Assembly (NCBI GenBank): GCA_015665275.1 | Contig: JADFAL010000014.1 | Location: 1 to 56,620 of the forward strand | Direction: 5' to 3' | Length of the DNA: 56,620 bases | Source: Flavobacteriales bacterium | GTDB lineage: Bacteria; Bacteroidota; Bacteroidia; Flavobacteriales_D; Crocinitomicaceae | Shown here: positions 28,494-37,601 of the stretch, in pieces | How the letters are laid out: each line of letters begins with the position of its first letter | Numbering within the stretch: the stretch's first letter is position 1 | Notes under the pieces: generated by a model | The model's database searches: none | Told to the model about the DNA's origin: nothing | What the model saw: only the letters and a program-made list of their open reading frames with translations | Translations under genes and position numbers: made by a program

Positions 28494-29207
28494 ATGGGAC
28501 AAAAAACAAATCCGATAGGAAATAGATTAGGTTTCATCCAAGGATGGGAGTCTAATTGGTATGGAGGTGACAATTACCGCGATAAAATCATCGAAGATGA
28601 TCAGATTCGCCGTTACCTTCGCGCTCGTTTATCTAGAGCAAGCATCGCGAAAATCATTATTGAGCGTACACTGAAGTTGGTAACCGTTACTATCAACACA
28701 GCACGCCCAGGAGTGATTATCGGGAAAGGTGGTCAAGAGGTTGACAAGCTGAAAGAAGAGCTTAAAAAATTGACGAAAAAAGAAATCCAAATTAACATCT
28801 TTGAGGTGAAACGTCCAGAATTGGATGCTCGATTGGTTGCAGATGGGATTGCTCGTCAACTAGAAGCACGTATCTCTTTCCGCCGTGCAATCAAAATGTC
28901 GATCGCCTCAACAATGCGTATGGGAGCAGAAGGAATCAAGATTAAGATTTCTGGACGTCTGAATGGCGCAGAGATGGCTCGCTCAGAGATGTACAAGGAT
29001 GGACGTACTCCGTTACATACGTTCCGTGCTGACATCGATTATGCGTTGGCTGAAGCACACACAACTTACGGTCGCCTTGGAATCAAGGTTTGGATCTGTA
29101 AAGGTGAAGTGTATGGAAAGCGCGACTTGTCTCCAAACGTTGGACAAGCTTCTGGAAAAGGAGGCGGAAAACGCGGTGGAGGTAATAAAAGAAGACCTAA
29201 AAAGTAA
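28494..29207 (+). CDS. rpsC: 30S ribosomal protein S3
   Basis: The 237 residues include the KH domain motif [14 protein letters not shown] and the S3 C-terminal domain ([13 protein letters not shown]). The end is a glycine-lysine-rich tail. S3 forms part of the mRNA entry helicase. Confidence 0.98.
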   Translation: MGQKTNPIGNRLGFIQGWESNWYGGDNYRDKIIEDDQIRRYLRARLSRASIAKIIIERTLKLVTVTINTARPGVIIGKGGQEVDKLKEELKKLTKKEIQINIFEVKRPELDARLVADGIARQLEARISFRRAIKMSIASTMRMGAEGIKIKISGRLNGAEMARSEMYKDGRTPLHTFRADIDYALAEAHTTYGRLGIKVWICKGEVYGKRDLSPNVGQASGKGGGKRGGGNKRRPKK

Positions 29208-29259
29208 ACTTCCCATGCGTCAATTGACGGAAGGGAATAACAGAAAAAACTAGGAGAAA

Positions 29260-29688
29260 ATGTTATCACCGAAAAGAACCAAATTTAGAAAGGCTCAGAA
29301 GGGAAGAAACCGCGGTCTTGCTCACAGAGGAAGCACAGTGGCATTCGGATCTTTTGGATTGAAGACTTTGGAGCCAGGATGGATTACTTCTCGCCAGATC
29401 GAAGCAGCACGTATCGCAGTTACGCGTTACATGAAGCGTGAAGGTAAAGTATGGATCCGCATTTTCCCAGACAAGCCAGTTACTGCTAAACCAGCAGAGG
29501 TACGTATGGGTAAAGGTAAAGGGGCACCAAGTCACTGGGTTGCTGTAGTGCGTCCAGGTCGTATTATGTTTGAAGCTGATGGAGTAGACTACGAAACAGC
29601 GAAAGAAGCAATGCGACTAGCGGCACAGAAGCTTCCTGTTAAATGTAAATTCGTTACTCGTAACGACTTTGTTGTACCGACAAAATAA
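29260..29688 (+). CDS. rplP: 50S ribosomal protein L16
   Basis: The 142-residue protein starts [16 protein letters not shown] and contains [14 protein letters not shown] and RMGKGKGAP, typical of L16 at the A-site side of the large subunit. It is one of the few genes here with a purine-rich ribosome-binding-like sequence (AGGAG) before the ATG. Confidence 0.98.
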   Translation: MLSPKRTKFRKAQKGRNRGLAHRGSTVAFGSFGLKTLEPGWITSRQIEAARIAVTRYMKREGKVWIRIFPDKPVTAKPAEVRMGKGKGAPSHWVAVVRPGRIMFEADGVDYETAKEAMRLAAQKLPVKCKFVTRNDFVVPTK

Positions 29689-29695
29689 TTGAAGG

Positions 29696-29890
29696 ATGAA
29701 GCAGGAAGAAATTTCAAAGTTGTCCGCACAGGACCTACAGGATCAAATCTCAAACCGTACTGAGCAATTGCAAAAAATGAAATTGGGACACTCAGTGTCA
29801 CCAATGGAAAACCCTTTGCAGATTAAGCACTTGAGAAGATCCATCGCAAGATTGAAAACAGAATTAACAAAACGTCAAGCTGAGGCCTAG
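29696..29890 (+). CDS. rpmC: 50S ribosomal protein L29
   Basis: This 64-residue two-helix protein ([36 protein letters not shown]) is L29, next to the tunnel exit. It lies between rplP and rpsQ as expected. Confidence 0.96.
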   Translation: MKQEEISKLSAQDLQDQISNRTEQLQKMKLGHSVSPMENPLQIKHLRRSIARLKTELTKRQAEA

Positions 29891-29916
29891 GCCTTGGTGA
29901 GAAATTAGCTTGTAAG

Positions 29917-30174
29917 ATGGAAAAGCGAAATCTAAGAAAAGAACGTATCGGGATCGTAACGAGCAACAAAATGGACAAGTCAATTGTCGTTTCTGTTGAA
30001 CGTCGTGTAAAACACCCGAAGTACGGAAAGTTCATTAAGAACACAACTAAATTCGTAGCTCACGATGAAAAGAATGAGTGCGGAGAAGGAGATACTGTTC
30101 GTATCATGGAAACACGTCCACTTTCTAAGTCGAAGAACTGGAGAATGGTGGAGATTGTTGAACGCGCTAAATAA
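29917..30174 (+). CDS. rpsQ: 30S ribosomal protein S17
   Basis: The 85-residue OB-fold protein has [19 protein letters not shown] and [12 protein letters not shown], the S17 signature. It is a primary binder of 16S rRNA. Confidence 0.97.
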   Translation: MEKRNLRKERIGIVTSNKMDKSIVVSVERRVKHPKYGKFIKNTTKFVAHDEKNECGEGDTVRIMETRPLSKSKNWRMVEIVERAK

Positions 30175-30183
30175 TTTGGAGTA

Positions 30184-30552
30184 ATGTTACAAACAGAATC
30201 AAGATTAAAGGTAGCAGACAATTCAGGAGCAAAAGAGGTACTAGTTATCCGTGTTCTTGGAGGTACTCGACGTCGTTATGCTTCGGTAGGAGATAAGATT
30301 GTCGTTACTGTGAAAAGTGCAATGCCTAACGGACAAGTAAAGAAAGGAACAGTTGCGACAGCAGTTGTAGTAAGAACAAAGAAAGAAGTACGTCGTCCAG
30401 ACGGTTCTTACATCCGCTTTGATGATAACGCTTGCGTTATTCTAAATCAAGCAGGTGAGATGAGAGGAACTCGTATTTTCGGACCCGTTGCTCGAGAGCT
30501 TCGTGATGCAGACTACATGAAAGTAGTTTCATTGGCTCCTGAGGTACTTTAA
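30184..30552 (+). CDS. rplN: 50S ribosomal protein L14
   Basis: The 122-residue protein begins [19 protein letters not shown] and ends with the conserved EVL. It forms an inter-subunit bridge and is the target of the silencing factor RsfS. Confidence 0.98.
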   Translation: MLQTESRLKVADNSGAKEVLVIRVLGGTRRRYASVGDKIVVTVKSAMPNGQVKKGTVATAVVVRTKKEVRRPDGSYIRFDDNACVILNQAGEMRGTRIFGPVARELRDADYMKVVSLAPEVL

Positions 30553-30565
30553 AATAATGGAAGTC

Positions 30566-30883
30566 ATGTCACAGAAATTACACATTAAAGTAGGGGACAC
30601 GGTAAAAGTTATTACCGGAGAGTCCAACGGTCAGGAAGGAAAAGTTCTTTCGATCGATAAGAAAAGCATGCGTGCGACTGTTGAAGGTGTTAACCTTGTT
30701 AAGAAACACCAGAAGCCAAGTGCGCAGGATCCGCAAGGAGGAATCGTGGAAAAAGAAGCAGGAGTTCACGTTTCAAACCTTATGATTGTCGTGAAAGGCG
30801 AAGCAACACGCATCGGCCGTAAACTAGACAAGAACGGAAAGTCAGTACGTTATTCTAAGAAATCAGGAGAGGAGATTAAGTAA
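30566..30883 (+). CDS. rplX: 50S ribosomal protein L24
   Basis: The KOW-domain protein ([24 protein letters not shown]) is L24, an assembly initiator. Two in-frame ATGs are possible, 30557 and 30566. I prefer 30566 because it matches the usual short N-terminus, giving 105 residues. Its stop overlaps the rplE start (TAATG). Confidence 0.93.
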   Translation: MSQKLHIKVGDTVKVITGESNGQEGKVLSIDKKSMRATVEGVNLVKKHQKPSAQDPQGGIVEKEAGVHVSNLMIVVKGEATRIGRKLDKNGKSVRYSKKSGEEIK

Positions 30884-31434
30884 TGAGTTATACACCAAGA
30901 CTTCGAGAACAGTATAAGGCGGACATTGTACCCGCACTTACTGAAAAGTTCGGTTACAAATCTGTGATGCAGGTGCCGAAACTTACAAAGATTGTTATGA
31001 GCCAAGGTATCGGTGATGCCGTAGCAGATAAGAAATTGGTTGATACAGCAGTGGAAGATCTATCTCGTATTGCTGGACAACGCGCAGTAGCGACGATTTC
31101 CAAAAAAGACATTTCCAACTTTAAGTTGCGTAAAGGAATGCCGATTGGAACGAAAGTTACTTTGCGAGGAGATAACATGTATGATTTCCTTGACCGTTTA
31201 CTGTCAGTTGCATTACCACGTACTCGAGATTTCCGCGGAGTGAATCCAAAAGGATTTGACGGAAGAGGAAATTTCAACATGGGTGTGAAGGAACATATCA
31301 TCTTCCCAGAAATTGATATTGATAAAGTAAACCGTATCATGGGTATGGACATCACTTTCGTTACAACAGCGGATAGCGATGAAGAAGGAAAAGCATTGTT
31401 AGATGCATTCGGATTTCCATTCCAAAAAAAGTAA
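30883..31434 (+). CDS. rplE: 50S ribosomal protein L5
   Basis: The 183-residue protein has the L5 segments [16 protein letters not shown] and [19 protein letters not shown], and binds 5S rRNA in the central protuberance. Translation is coupled to rplX by a one-base overlap. Confidence 0.98.
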   Translation: MSYTPRLREQYKADIVPALTEKFGYKSVMQVPKLTKIVMSQGIGDAVADKKLVDTAVEDLSRIAGQRAVATISKKDISNFKLRKGMPIGTKVTLRGDNMYDFLDRLLSVALPRTRDFRGVNPKGFDGRGNFNMGVKEHIIFPEIDIDKVNRIMGMDITFVTTADSDEEGKALLDAFGFPFQKK

Positions 31435-31440
31435 AAAGAG

Positions 31441-31755
31441 ATGGCAAAAGAATCAATGAAAGCGCGTGAGCGCAAAAGAGAAAAACTAGCGGCTCGTTAC
31501 GAAGCAAAGCGCGCAGAGTTGACAAAAATCTTGAAATCTCAAGATGACTCTGACGAGATGTGGGAGAAGAAGCAAGAAGCGATGATCAAATTGCAGAAGC
31601 TTCCAGCTAACTCATCCAAGGTTCGTGTACACAACCGTTGTGGTTTGACTGGACGCCCTCGTGGATACATGCGTCAGTTCGGTATTTCACGTGTTACATT
31701 CCGTGAAATGGCCCTTGATGGAAAGATCCCAGGTGTCAAAAAGGCAAGCTGGTAA
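31441..31755 (+). CDS. rpsN: 30S ribosomal protein S14, zinc-free form
   Basis: The C-terminal half ([20 protein letters not shown], end GVKKASW) is diagnostic of S14. With a single cysteine in the zinc region it is the zinc-independent form. At 104 residues it is longer than the 89 that I recall for most Bacteroidota, through an acidic insertion around residues 33-47 ([15 protein letters not shown]), and so resembles the proteobacterial length. It is the last gene before a terminator-like hairpin. Confidence 0.95.
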   Translation: MAKESMKARERKREKLAARYEAKRAELTKILKSQDDSDEMWEKKQEAMIKLQKLPANSSKVRVHNRCGLTGRPRGYMRQFGISRVTFREMALDGKIPGVKKASW

Positions 31756-31780
31756 ACAAAAGAGCAAGTAAAAATTAGAG

Positions 31781-31817
31781 AAAAGATGACGGTCAATTAG
31801 GCTATCATCTTTTGTCT
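31781..31817 (+). terminator. Terminator or attenuator hairpin after rpsN
   Basis: AAAAGATGA (31781-31789) pairs perfectly with TCATCTTTT (31805-31813), loop 15 bases, followed by GTCTTTAT. It lies inside the ribosomal superoperon, just before a new promoter. Confidence 0.65.
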
Positions 31818-31828
31818 TTATATCTTTG
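31797..31828 (+). promoter_or_regulatory. Internal promoter before rpsH
   Basis: TTAG (31797-31800), 20 bases, then TATCTTTG (31821-31828), the same -7 box as the rpsL promoter. It overlaps the preceding hairpin. Confidence 0.65.
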
Positions 31829-31840
31829 CCCTCCCAAATT

Positions 31841-31992
31841 AGATGCTAGATAGTCAGAATCTAGACGCTAGACGGTTCAAATCTAGCGTTGAAATTTTGA
31901 GGTTTAGTGACTAATTAAAGGACATTTAGACCGAATAGATTAAAGACCAAAGACGAAAGTCTAGTGTCTGATGTCTCTAAGTCTAGCGTCTA
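31841..31992 (+). repeat. Long imperfect inverted repeat with CTAGA/TAGAC tandem arms (rpsH leader)
   Basis: The left arm 31841-31876 and right arm 31956-31992 are near reverse complements over about 36 bases. Both consist of degenerate CTAGA/TAGAC units. A perfect 12-mer TAGACGCTAGAC (31862-31873) is matched by GTCTAGCGTCTA (31981-31992), and a local alternative hairpin pairs ACGCTAG (31865-31871) with CTAGCGT (31883-31889). The two pairings exclude each other, as in an RNA switch. The spacer contains no gene. Confidence 0.75.
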
Positions 31993-32061
31993 TTAAAAAG
32001 TATTAACTGGATTCAGGTTCGGCTCAAATAAAACCGAAAACCGTTTCCGCAAACTAAGTAT

Positions 32062-32460
32062 ATGAATACAGATCCAATCGCAGATTATCTAACGCGAATT
32101 CGTAACGCAAGCGCGGCACGTAAGAAAGTGGTAGAAATCCCTGGTTCAAAGGTAAAACGAGCAATGACTGAAATCTTGTTCGACCAAGGGTACATTACCA
32201 ACTTCAAATTCGAAGAGGACAATAAGCAAGGAGTCATCAAAATCGCATTGAAGTACAACAATTCGACGAAAGTACCAGCAATCACAAAAATGCAACGTGC
32301 TTCTCGTCCAGGTCTTCGTAAATACAGCAGAGCAAATGGTATGCCGCGTGTATTGAACGGACTGGGAATTGCCATTGTTTCAACATCGAAAGGGGTGATT
32401 ACAGGAAAACAAGCAGAAAAAGAAAACGTAGGAGGAGAGGTTCTCGCTTACGTTTATTAA
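32062..32460 (+). CDS. rpsH: 30S ribosomal protein S8
   Basis: The 132 residues begin with [13 protein letters not shown] and end with the S8 C-terminal motif ([22 protein letters not shown]). S8 is a primary 16S binder and, in E. coli, the repressor of the spc operon. Here its gene starts a separate promoter-leader unit, so autoregulation at the leader is possible but not shown. Confidence 0.98.
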   Translation: MNTDPIADYLTRIRNASAARKKVVEIPGSKVKRAMTEILFDQGYITNFKFEEDNKQGVIKIALKYNNSTKVPAITKMQRASRPGLRKYSRANGMPRVLNGLGIAIVSTSKGVITGKQAEKENVGGEVLAYVY

Positions 32461-32478
32461 TCGTATAAGATAATTATT

Positions 32479-33030
32479 ATGTCAAGGATAGGTAAATCCC
32501 CAGTAACAGTCCCGAGTGGAGTAGAAGTGAAAGTTGACGGTAACGTAGTTACGGTTAAGGGTTCCAAAGGCGAGTTGACACAAGAAATGGACAAAGCTAT
32601 TTCAATGTCAATCGAAGATGGAAGCATATCTTTCACCCGCGAATCAGACGCACCAGATCACCGAGCGAAGCATGGTTTATACCGCGCATTAGTTCAGAAT
32701 ATGATCATTGGCGTTTCGGAAGGGTTTAAAAAGGAACTTGAAGTAATTGGAGTAGGATACCGTGCGAACGCTCAAGGACAAAAACTTGAGTTGTCCCTAG
32801 GTTATTCTCACCCATTTGTACTCGAGCTTCCTAAAGAAATTAAGGTATCAACAGTGTCTGAAAAAGGTAAGGCTCCAATCGTAACTTTGGAATCTCACGA
32901 CAAACAATTAGTAGGACAAGTCGCTGCCAAAATTCGCTCCCTCCGCAAGCCTGAACCATACAAAGGAAAAGGTGTTAAATACGTTGGTGAAGAATTAAGA
33001 AGAAAAGCTGGTAAAGCAGCAGCGAAGTAA
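32479..33030 (+). CDS. rplF: 50S ribosomal protein L6
   Basis: The 183-residue protein (SRIGKSPVTVPSGVEV; LRKPEPYKGKGVKYVGE) is L6, near the factor-binding site. It follows rpsH by 18 bases. Confidence 0.98.
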   Translation: MSRIGKSPVTVPSGVEVKVDGNVVTVKGSKGELTQEMDKAISMSIEDGSISFTRESDAPDHRAKHGLYRALVQNMIIGVSEGFKKELEVIGVGYRANAQGQKLELSLGYSHPFVLELPKEIKVSTVSEKGKAPIVTLESHDKQLVGQVAAKIRSLRKPEPYKGKGVKYVGEELRRKAGKAAAK

Positions 33031-33054
33031 TAACAAGATATCATTAATTAAGTT

Positions 33055-33405
33055 ATGGCATTTGACAAAAACGCTCGTAGAGCAAAAATCAAAAGAAGAA
33101 TCAGAAAGAACATTTCTGGTACTACAGAGATGCCTCGTTTGTCTGTTTTCCGAAGCAACAAACAGATCTACGCACAAGTTATTGACGATACAACTGGAAC
33201 GACTCTAGTTTCTGCATCGTCTTACAACAACAAAGCAGCAAAAGGAAACAAATCCGAAGTAGCTGCAATCGTAGGGAAAGAGGTAGCCGAAAAGGCAGTA
33301 AAAGCCGGGATCACATCAGTAGTATTCGATCGAAACGGATACTTGTACCACGGTAGAGTTAAATCATTGGCTGACTCAGCGAGAGAAGGCGGACTAAAAT
33401 TTTAA
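33055..33405 (+). CDS. rplR: 50S ribosomal protein L18
   Basis: This 116-residue protein ([42 protein letters not shown]) is L18, which binds 5S rRNA with L5. It lies 6 bases before rpsE. Confidence 0.98.
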   Translation: MAFDKNARRAKIKRRIRKNISGTTEMPRLSVFRSNKQIYAQVIDDTTGTTLVSASSYNNKAAKGNKSEVAAIVGKEVAEKAVKAGITSVVFDRNGYLYHGRVKSLADSAREGGLKF

Positions 33406-33411
33406 GAGGAA

Positions 33412-33927
33412 ATGGCAAAAGAAGCAAACAGAGTAAAATCTGCAGATATCGAGCTTAAAGACAAGCTTGTTGCCGTGAACCGTGTAACGAAAGTTACGAA
33501 AGGTGGACGTACGTTCAGTTTCTCTGCTATCGTAGTAGTCGGTGATGAAAACGGTATCGTAGGACACGGTCTTGGTAAAGCAAAAGAGGTAACAGAAGCA
33601 ATTGCGAAAGGAATTGACGATGCGAAGAAGAATTTGATTCGCGTTCCAATCCTTCACGGAACTGTTCCTCACATTCAAAAAGGAAAGTATAGCGGTGCAC
33701 GAGTGTTGTTGCGCCCAGCGTCAGAAGGTACAGGAGTTATCGCCGGTGGTGCGATGCGTGCCGTATTGGAGAGCGTTGGAATTCACAATGTCTTGGCAAA
33801 ATCTCAAGGTTCATCAAACCCACACAACGTAGTTAAAGCAACTATCGATGCGTTATCACAAATGCGTGATGCAAACGATGTAGCGCGTCAGCGTGGAGTT
33901 TCACTTGAGAAAGTGTTTAACGGTTAA
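33412..33927 (+). CDS. rpsE: 30S ribosomal protein S5
   Basis: The 171 residues include the S5 double-stranded RNA-binding domain ([22 protein letters not shown]) and the C-terminal domain ([29 protein letters not shown] cut across positions 110-138). It takes part in decoding accuracy and mRNA entry. Confidence 0.98.
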   Translation: MAKEANRVKSADIELKDKLVAVNRVTKVTKGGRTFSFSAIVVVGDENGIVGHGLGKAKEVTEAIAKGIDDAKKNLIRVPILHGTVPHIQKGKYSGARVLLRPASEGTGVIAGGAMRAVLESVGIHNVLAKSQGSSNPHNVVKATIDALSQMRDANDVARQRGVSLEKVFNG

Positions 33928-33938
33928 TAAGGGCAATC

Positions 33939-34115
33939 ATGGCGAAAATTAAAATTAAGCAAGTAAGAAGCGCTATTAATCGTACAGCAAGACAGAAAGC
34001 AACGATTAAAGCATTAGGATTTAGAAAGTTGAACCACGTGGTAGAACACGAGGAAACTCCGCAAATCCGTGGAATGATTAATAAAGTTCAACACCTTATC
34101 GAGGTAGTTGAGTAA
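33939..34115 (+). CDS. rpmD: 50S ribosomal protein L30
   Basis: A 58-residue product (MAKIKIKQVRSAINRTAR..., ending VQHLIEVVE) is encoded 11 bases after rpsE and 26 before rplO. The motif KQVRSAI...TIKALGFRKLNH and the position identify it as L30. Confidence 0.95.
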   Translation: MAKIKIKQVRSAINRTARQKATIKALGFRKLNHVVEHEETPQIRGMINKVQHLIEVVE

Positions 34116-34141
34116 GAAATCACACTCAAAAAGCACTAAAA

Positions 34142-34588
34142 ATGAATTTACATAATTTAACTCCGGCGAAGGGTTCTACGAAAAATAGAAAACGCATCGC
34201 ACGTGGTCAGGGATCTGGTCGTGGCGGTACTTCCACTCGTGGACACAAAGGAGCAAAATCAAGATCTGGATATTCAAAGAAAGTTGGATTTGAAGGTGGT
34301 CAGATGCCACTTCAGCGTCGAGTACCAAAATTCGGTTTCAAAAATATTAACCGCGTTGAATACAAGGCAATCAACTTGGATATTATTCAATCCCTAATCG
34401 ATCGCAAAAAAGTAACGGAAATTAACCCTACTGTATTGCAAGAGAATGGATTGTGTTCGAAAAACGAATTGGTTAAAATTCTTGGTAGAGGTGAATTGAA
34501 GACTAAGATTGACGTAACTGCTCACAAGTTCTCGACTACTGCGAAGGCAGCAATCGAAGGACAAGGTGGGAATTGTTCAGAAATCTAA
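34142..34588 (+). CDS. rplO: 50S ribosomal protein L15
   Basis: The 148 residues open with NLTPAKGSTKNRKRIARGQGSG and hold the glycine-arginine-rich extension and FEGGQMPLQRRVPKFGF typical of L15. It precedes secY by 25 bases, the standard order. Confidence 0.98.
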   Translation: MNLHNLTPAKGSTKNRKRIARGQGSGRGGTSTRGHKGAKSRSGYSKKVGFEGGQMPLQRRVPKFGFKNINRVEYKAINLDIIQSLIDRKKVTEINPTVLQENGLCSKNELVKILGRGELKTKIDVTAHKFSTTAKAAIEGQGGNCSEI

Positions 34589-34613
34589 TTAAATTTGCCA
34601 ACATTTTTTACCG

Positions 34614-35981
34614 ATGAAAAAGTTTATTGAAAATCTAAAAAACATTTGGAAGGTAGAAGAACTACGTAAGCGTATTCTATTAACGCTTATGATTATTCTG
34701 ATTTACAGAATTGGTTCATTTATCATTCTTCCAGGTGTTGATTATACTGTCCTTCAGGCAGCTAACAACGCACAAGGTGGAGACACAAATATGTTGGAAG
34801 ATCTACTCTCCCTATTTACAGGAGGTAGTTTCACCAACGTTTCCATTATGGCTTTGGGTATCATGCCCTACATTTCTGCATCGATTATTATGCAGTTGTT
34901 GGGGATGGCCGTTCCAGCCGTGCAGAAGTTACAGCAAGAAGGAGAATCCGGTAGAAAACGTATTAACAATTACACACGGCTTCTAACCATTATTATCTGT
35001 GCTGCTCAGGCACCAACGTACATTACACTGTACGCTTCGAGCAAGCAGGCAAATATTGGTAACGGAATGCAATCAGCATTTGAACACGGAACGGGATCGT
35101 TCATGTGGATCTCAGCGATTGTACTTCTTGTAGCAGGAGCAATGTTCGCAGTATGGTTGGGTGAGCGTATCACCGACAAAGGAGTTGGAAATGGTATTTC
35201 CCTCTTGATTACTGTGGGTATCTTAGCCCGTTTGCCACAAGCGTTCATGGCAGAAGTTGGATTGGAATCTCAAAACTTGATCAAAATTGTATTAGAAGTA
35301 TTCGCATTTATGATTGTGGTACTCGGTACAATACTCATTGTTCAAGGGGTTCGGAAAATCCCGTTGGAAACAGCCAAACGTGTTGTTGGTTCTCGTAATG
35401 TAGGGAATCAAGGTGCACGTAGCTACCTTCCAATTAAAGTGAATGCATCTGGGGTAATGCCAATCATCTTCGCTCAGGCGATTATGACCGTCCCCGTGAT
35501 GATATTCTCCAGTCAAGATGGTAGTGGATGGGCGTCCAGAGTATTCGGAGATATCTTCGGATTTGGATACAACGCCGTCATGTTCATTCTAATTGTTGTC
35601 TTTACGTATTTCTACACAGCTATCATGATCAACCCACGCAAGATTGCAGATGAGTTGAAAAAGAGTGGTGGATTTATCCCAGGGGTTCGTCCAGGGGAAG
35701 AAACTGCCAGCTTCATTGATACGCTAGTTTCACGCATTACGTTCCCAGGATCAGTGTTCTTGGCATTCATCGCAATCATTCCTGCATTCGCAAGTATGGC
35801 CGGTGTTAACGCCTCATTCGCAATGTTCTTTGGAGGTACTTCATTGTTGATTATGGTTGGGGTAGTTCTCGACACATTGCAGCAAATTGAATCGTACCTA
35901 TTGAACCGTCAGATGGACGGGTTGATGGAAGGAACGCGTGTAAAAGGAAGACGAAACCAAAACGAAATGTCAGGATTTTAA
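34614..35981 (+). CDS. secY: Protein translocase subunit SecY
   Basis: The 455-residue protein has about ten membrane segments and SecY signatures (YRIGSFIILPGVDY, GERITDKGVGNGISL, the loop ILARLPQAF, and PGVRPGEETASFID in a cytosolic loop). It forms the Sec channel with SecE and SecG. infA follows after 3 bases. There is no adk or map between, unlike many bacteria. Confidence 0.98.
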   Translation: MKKFIENLKNIWKVEELRKRILLTLMIILIYRIGSFIILPGVDYTVLQAANNAQGGDTNMLEDLLSLFTGGSFTNVSIMALGIMPYISASIIMQLLGMAVPAVQKLQQEGESGRKRINNYTRLLTIIICAAQAPTYITLYASSKQANIGNGMQSAFEHGTGSFMWISAIVLLVAGAMFAVWLGERITDKGVGNGISLLITVGILARLPQAFMAEVGLESQNLIKIVLEVFAFMIVVLGTILIVQGVRKIPLETAKRVVGSRNVGNQGARSYLPIKVNASGVMPIIFAQAIMTVPVMIFSSQDGSGWASRVFGDIFGFGYNAVMFILIVVFTYFYTAIMINPRKIADELKKSGGFIPGVRPGEETASFIDTLVSRITFPGSVFLAFIAIIPAFASMAGVNASFAMFFGGTSLLIMVGVVLDTLQQIESYLLNRQMDGLMEGTRVKGRRNQNEMSGF

Positions 35982-35984
35982 GGT

Positions 35985-36203
35985 ATGGCAAAACAAGCAT
36001 CCATAGAACAAGACGGAGTTATCATTGAGGCATTATCGAATGCTATGTTCCGTGTGGAATTGGAAAACGGTCACGTGATTACAGCTCACATTTCCGGAAA
36101 AATGAGAATGTACTACATTAAAATTCTTCCAGGAGATAAAGTGAAAGTTGAGATGTCGCCGTACGATTTGACAAAAGGACGAATTACGTTTAGATATAAG
36201 TAA
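35985..36203 (+). CDS. infA: Translation initiation factor IF-1
   Basis: This 72-residue OB-fold protein ([56 protein letters not shown] in two pieces) is IF-1, which occupies the A site during initiation. Confidence 0.98.
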   Translation: MAKQASIEQDGVIIEALSNAMFRVELENGHVITAHISGKMRMYYIKILPGDKVKVEMSPYDLTKGRITFRYK

Positions 36204-36313
36204 GAAAAAACGAAGCTTTTGATGTGCAAGCTTGGAAAAGCAAGCAGTGATCAACCTAGAACAATTGGTTTGGACAGTGGATCAAAAATCAAGGGCAGAT
36301 TAATAGAAAAAAG

Positions 36314-36430
36314 ATGAAAGTAAGAGCATCAGTAAAAAAGCGATCTGCAGACTGTAAGATCGTGAAGAGAAAAGGAAGGGTTTACGTGATCAACAAAAAG
36401 AACCCAAAGTTTAAACAAAGACAAGGGTAA
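36314..36430 (+). CDS. rpmJ: 50S ribosomal protein L36, zinc-free form
   Basis: The 38-residue product begins [20 protein letters not shown] and ends with NPKFKQRQG. Only one cysteine remains of the usual CxxC...C...H zinc set, so it is the zinc-independent form common in Bacteroidota. It follows infA after 110 bases. Confidence 0.95.
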   Translation: MKVRASVKKRSADCKIVKRKGRVYVINKKNPKFKQRQG

Positions 36431-36432
36431 AC

Positions 36433-36502
36433 TTGAATGATGAATAAATAATAATGAATACCAAATAGCTTTTCATTATTCAATATTCATGATTCATAAT
36501 CA
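36433..36502 (+). repeat. Imperfect hairpin with GAAT/ATGAAT tandem arms (rpmJ-rpsM spacer)
   Basis: The left arm 36433-36460 is a row of ATGAATA-type units, and the right arm 36471-36502 is close to its reverse complement, with a loop around CCAAATAGCTT. By eye about 80-85 percent of aligned positions pair. It ends 9 bases before the rpsM start. Confidence 0.75.
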
Positions 36503-36511
36503 GAAAGAATT

Positions 36512-36877
36512 ATGGCACGTATAGCAGGAATAGACCTACCAAAAAATAAACGAGGTGTAATCGGATTGACTTACATCTACGGAATCGGAAGAAGCACGGC
36601 TGCAAAAGTATTGACAGCTGCTGGAGTTGACGAAAACATCAAAGTTCAAGATTGGAACGATGATCAGTTGGGAGCAATTCGTGAGGCAGTAAATACGATC
36701 AAAGTAGAGGGTGCATTGCGTTCAGAAGTACAATTGAACATCAAGCGTTTGATGGATATCGGTTGTCAGCGTGGAATTCGCCACAGAGCGGGATTACCAT
36801 TGAGAGGACAGCGTACTAAGAACAACTCTCGTACAAGAAAAGGAAGAAGAAAAACGGTTGCAAATAAGAAGAAGTAG
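36512..36877 (+). CDS. rpsM: 30S ribosomal protein S13
   Basis: The 121 residues ([40 protein letters not shown]) are S13, a head protein touching P-site tRNA. It is first of the alpha-operon genes. Confidence 0.98.
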   Translation: MARIAGIDLPKNKRGVIGLTYIYGIGRSTAAKVLTAAGVDENIKVQDWNDDQLGAIREAVNTIKVEGALRSEVQLNIKRLMDIGCQRGIRHRAGLPLRGQRTKNNSRTRKGRRKTVANKKK

Positions 36878-36885
36878 CAATGCTT

Positions 36886-36921
36886 CTGGTTTGGATTTAC
36901 GCTCGCGTTGGTTCGAATCAG
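36886..36921 (+). repeat. RNA hairpin in rpsM-rpsK spacer
   Basis: CTGGTTTGGAT (36886-36896) and GTTCGAATCAG (36911-36921) pair over 11 positions as RNA when G-U is allowed. Further along the same 179-base spacer CAAATT and AATTTG (36957-36971) form a small second hairpin. Confidence 0.55.
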
Positions 36922-37056
36922 GTTCTTCAGTTTTGTGGTTAGACGGTCCTCAGATTCAAATTGTGAATTTGTACTAATCGTCCCCAAAAAAGAAGAGGCA
37001 GGGCAGGAGCAAGTCTCCTATTCAACTGAAAGCAATAAACATTTAAAGCTAATACA

Positions 37057-37440
37057 ATGGCAAAGACACAAAAAAAGAAAAAGAACGTCAAAGTTGATGC
37101 ACTCGGACAAGCACACGTTCAAGCGACATTCAACAATGTTATTATCTCTTTGACGAATAATTCAGGTCAAGTAATCTCTTGGTCTTCTGCGGGGAAAATG
37201 GGATTCCGTGGGTCTAAAAAGAATACTCCTTACGCAGCTCAAGTAGCAGCTGAGGATGCAGCGAAAGAAGCACACGATGCAGGTCTTCGCAAAGTGAAAG
37301 TTTACGTGAAGGGACCAGGAAACGGTCGTGAATCAGCTATCCGTTCTTTGCACAACTCAGGAATTGAAGTAACAGAAATCATTGACGTTACGCCAATGCC
37401 GCACAACGGATGTCGTCCACCAAAACGTCGTCGCGTATAA
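37057..37440 (+). CDS. rpsK: 30S ribosomal protein S11
   Basis: The 127-residue protein ([15 protein letters not shown]; the end [18 protein letters not shown]) is S11 of the platform, near the E site. It is separated from rpsM by an unusually long, structured spacer. Confidence 0.98.
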   Translation: MAKTQKKKKNVKVDALGQAHVQATFNNVIISLTNNSGQVISWSSAGKMGFRGSKKNTPYAAQVAAEDAAKEAHDAGLRKVKVYVKGPGNGRESAIRSLHNSGIEVTEIIDVTPMPHNGCRPPKRRRV

Positions 37441-37520
37441 TTAAGACACTAGAAGCTAGATAAAAAGACGTTAGACATATTAGTCTTGTGTCCAGAGTCT
37501 CATCATCTAGAGTCTGTTAA
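37441..37520 (+). repeat. Imperfect hairpin with CTAGA/GTCT tandem arms (rpsK-rpsD spacer)
   Basis: The left arm 37441-37476 (GACACTAGAAGCTAGATA units) and right arm 37481-37520 (GTCTTGTGTCC, GAGTCT, CTAGAGTCTG units) are near reverse complements, about 70 percent by eye. It uses the same word set as the hairpin before rpsH. Confidence 0.7.
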
Positions 37521-37601
37521 TCAAGTAATTTTAATCAGAGGGAATAAAGTTCATCGGAGGATAAGCCTTAATTCATGATCTCCCTCAAACACAAATAAAA
37601 G

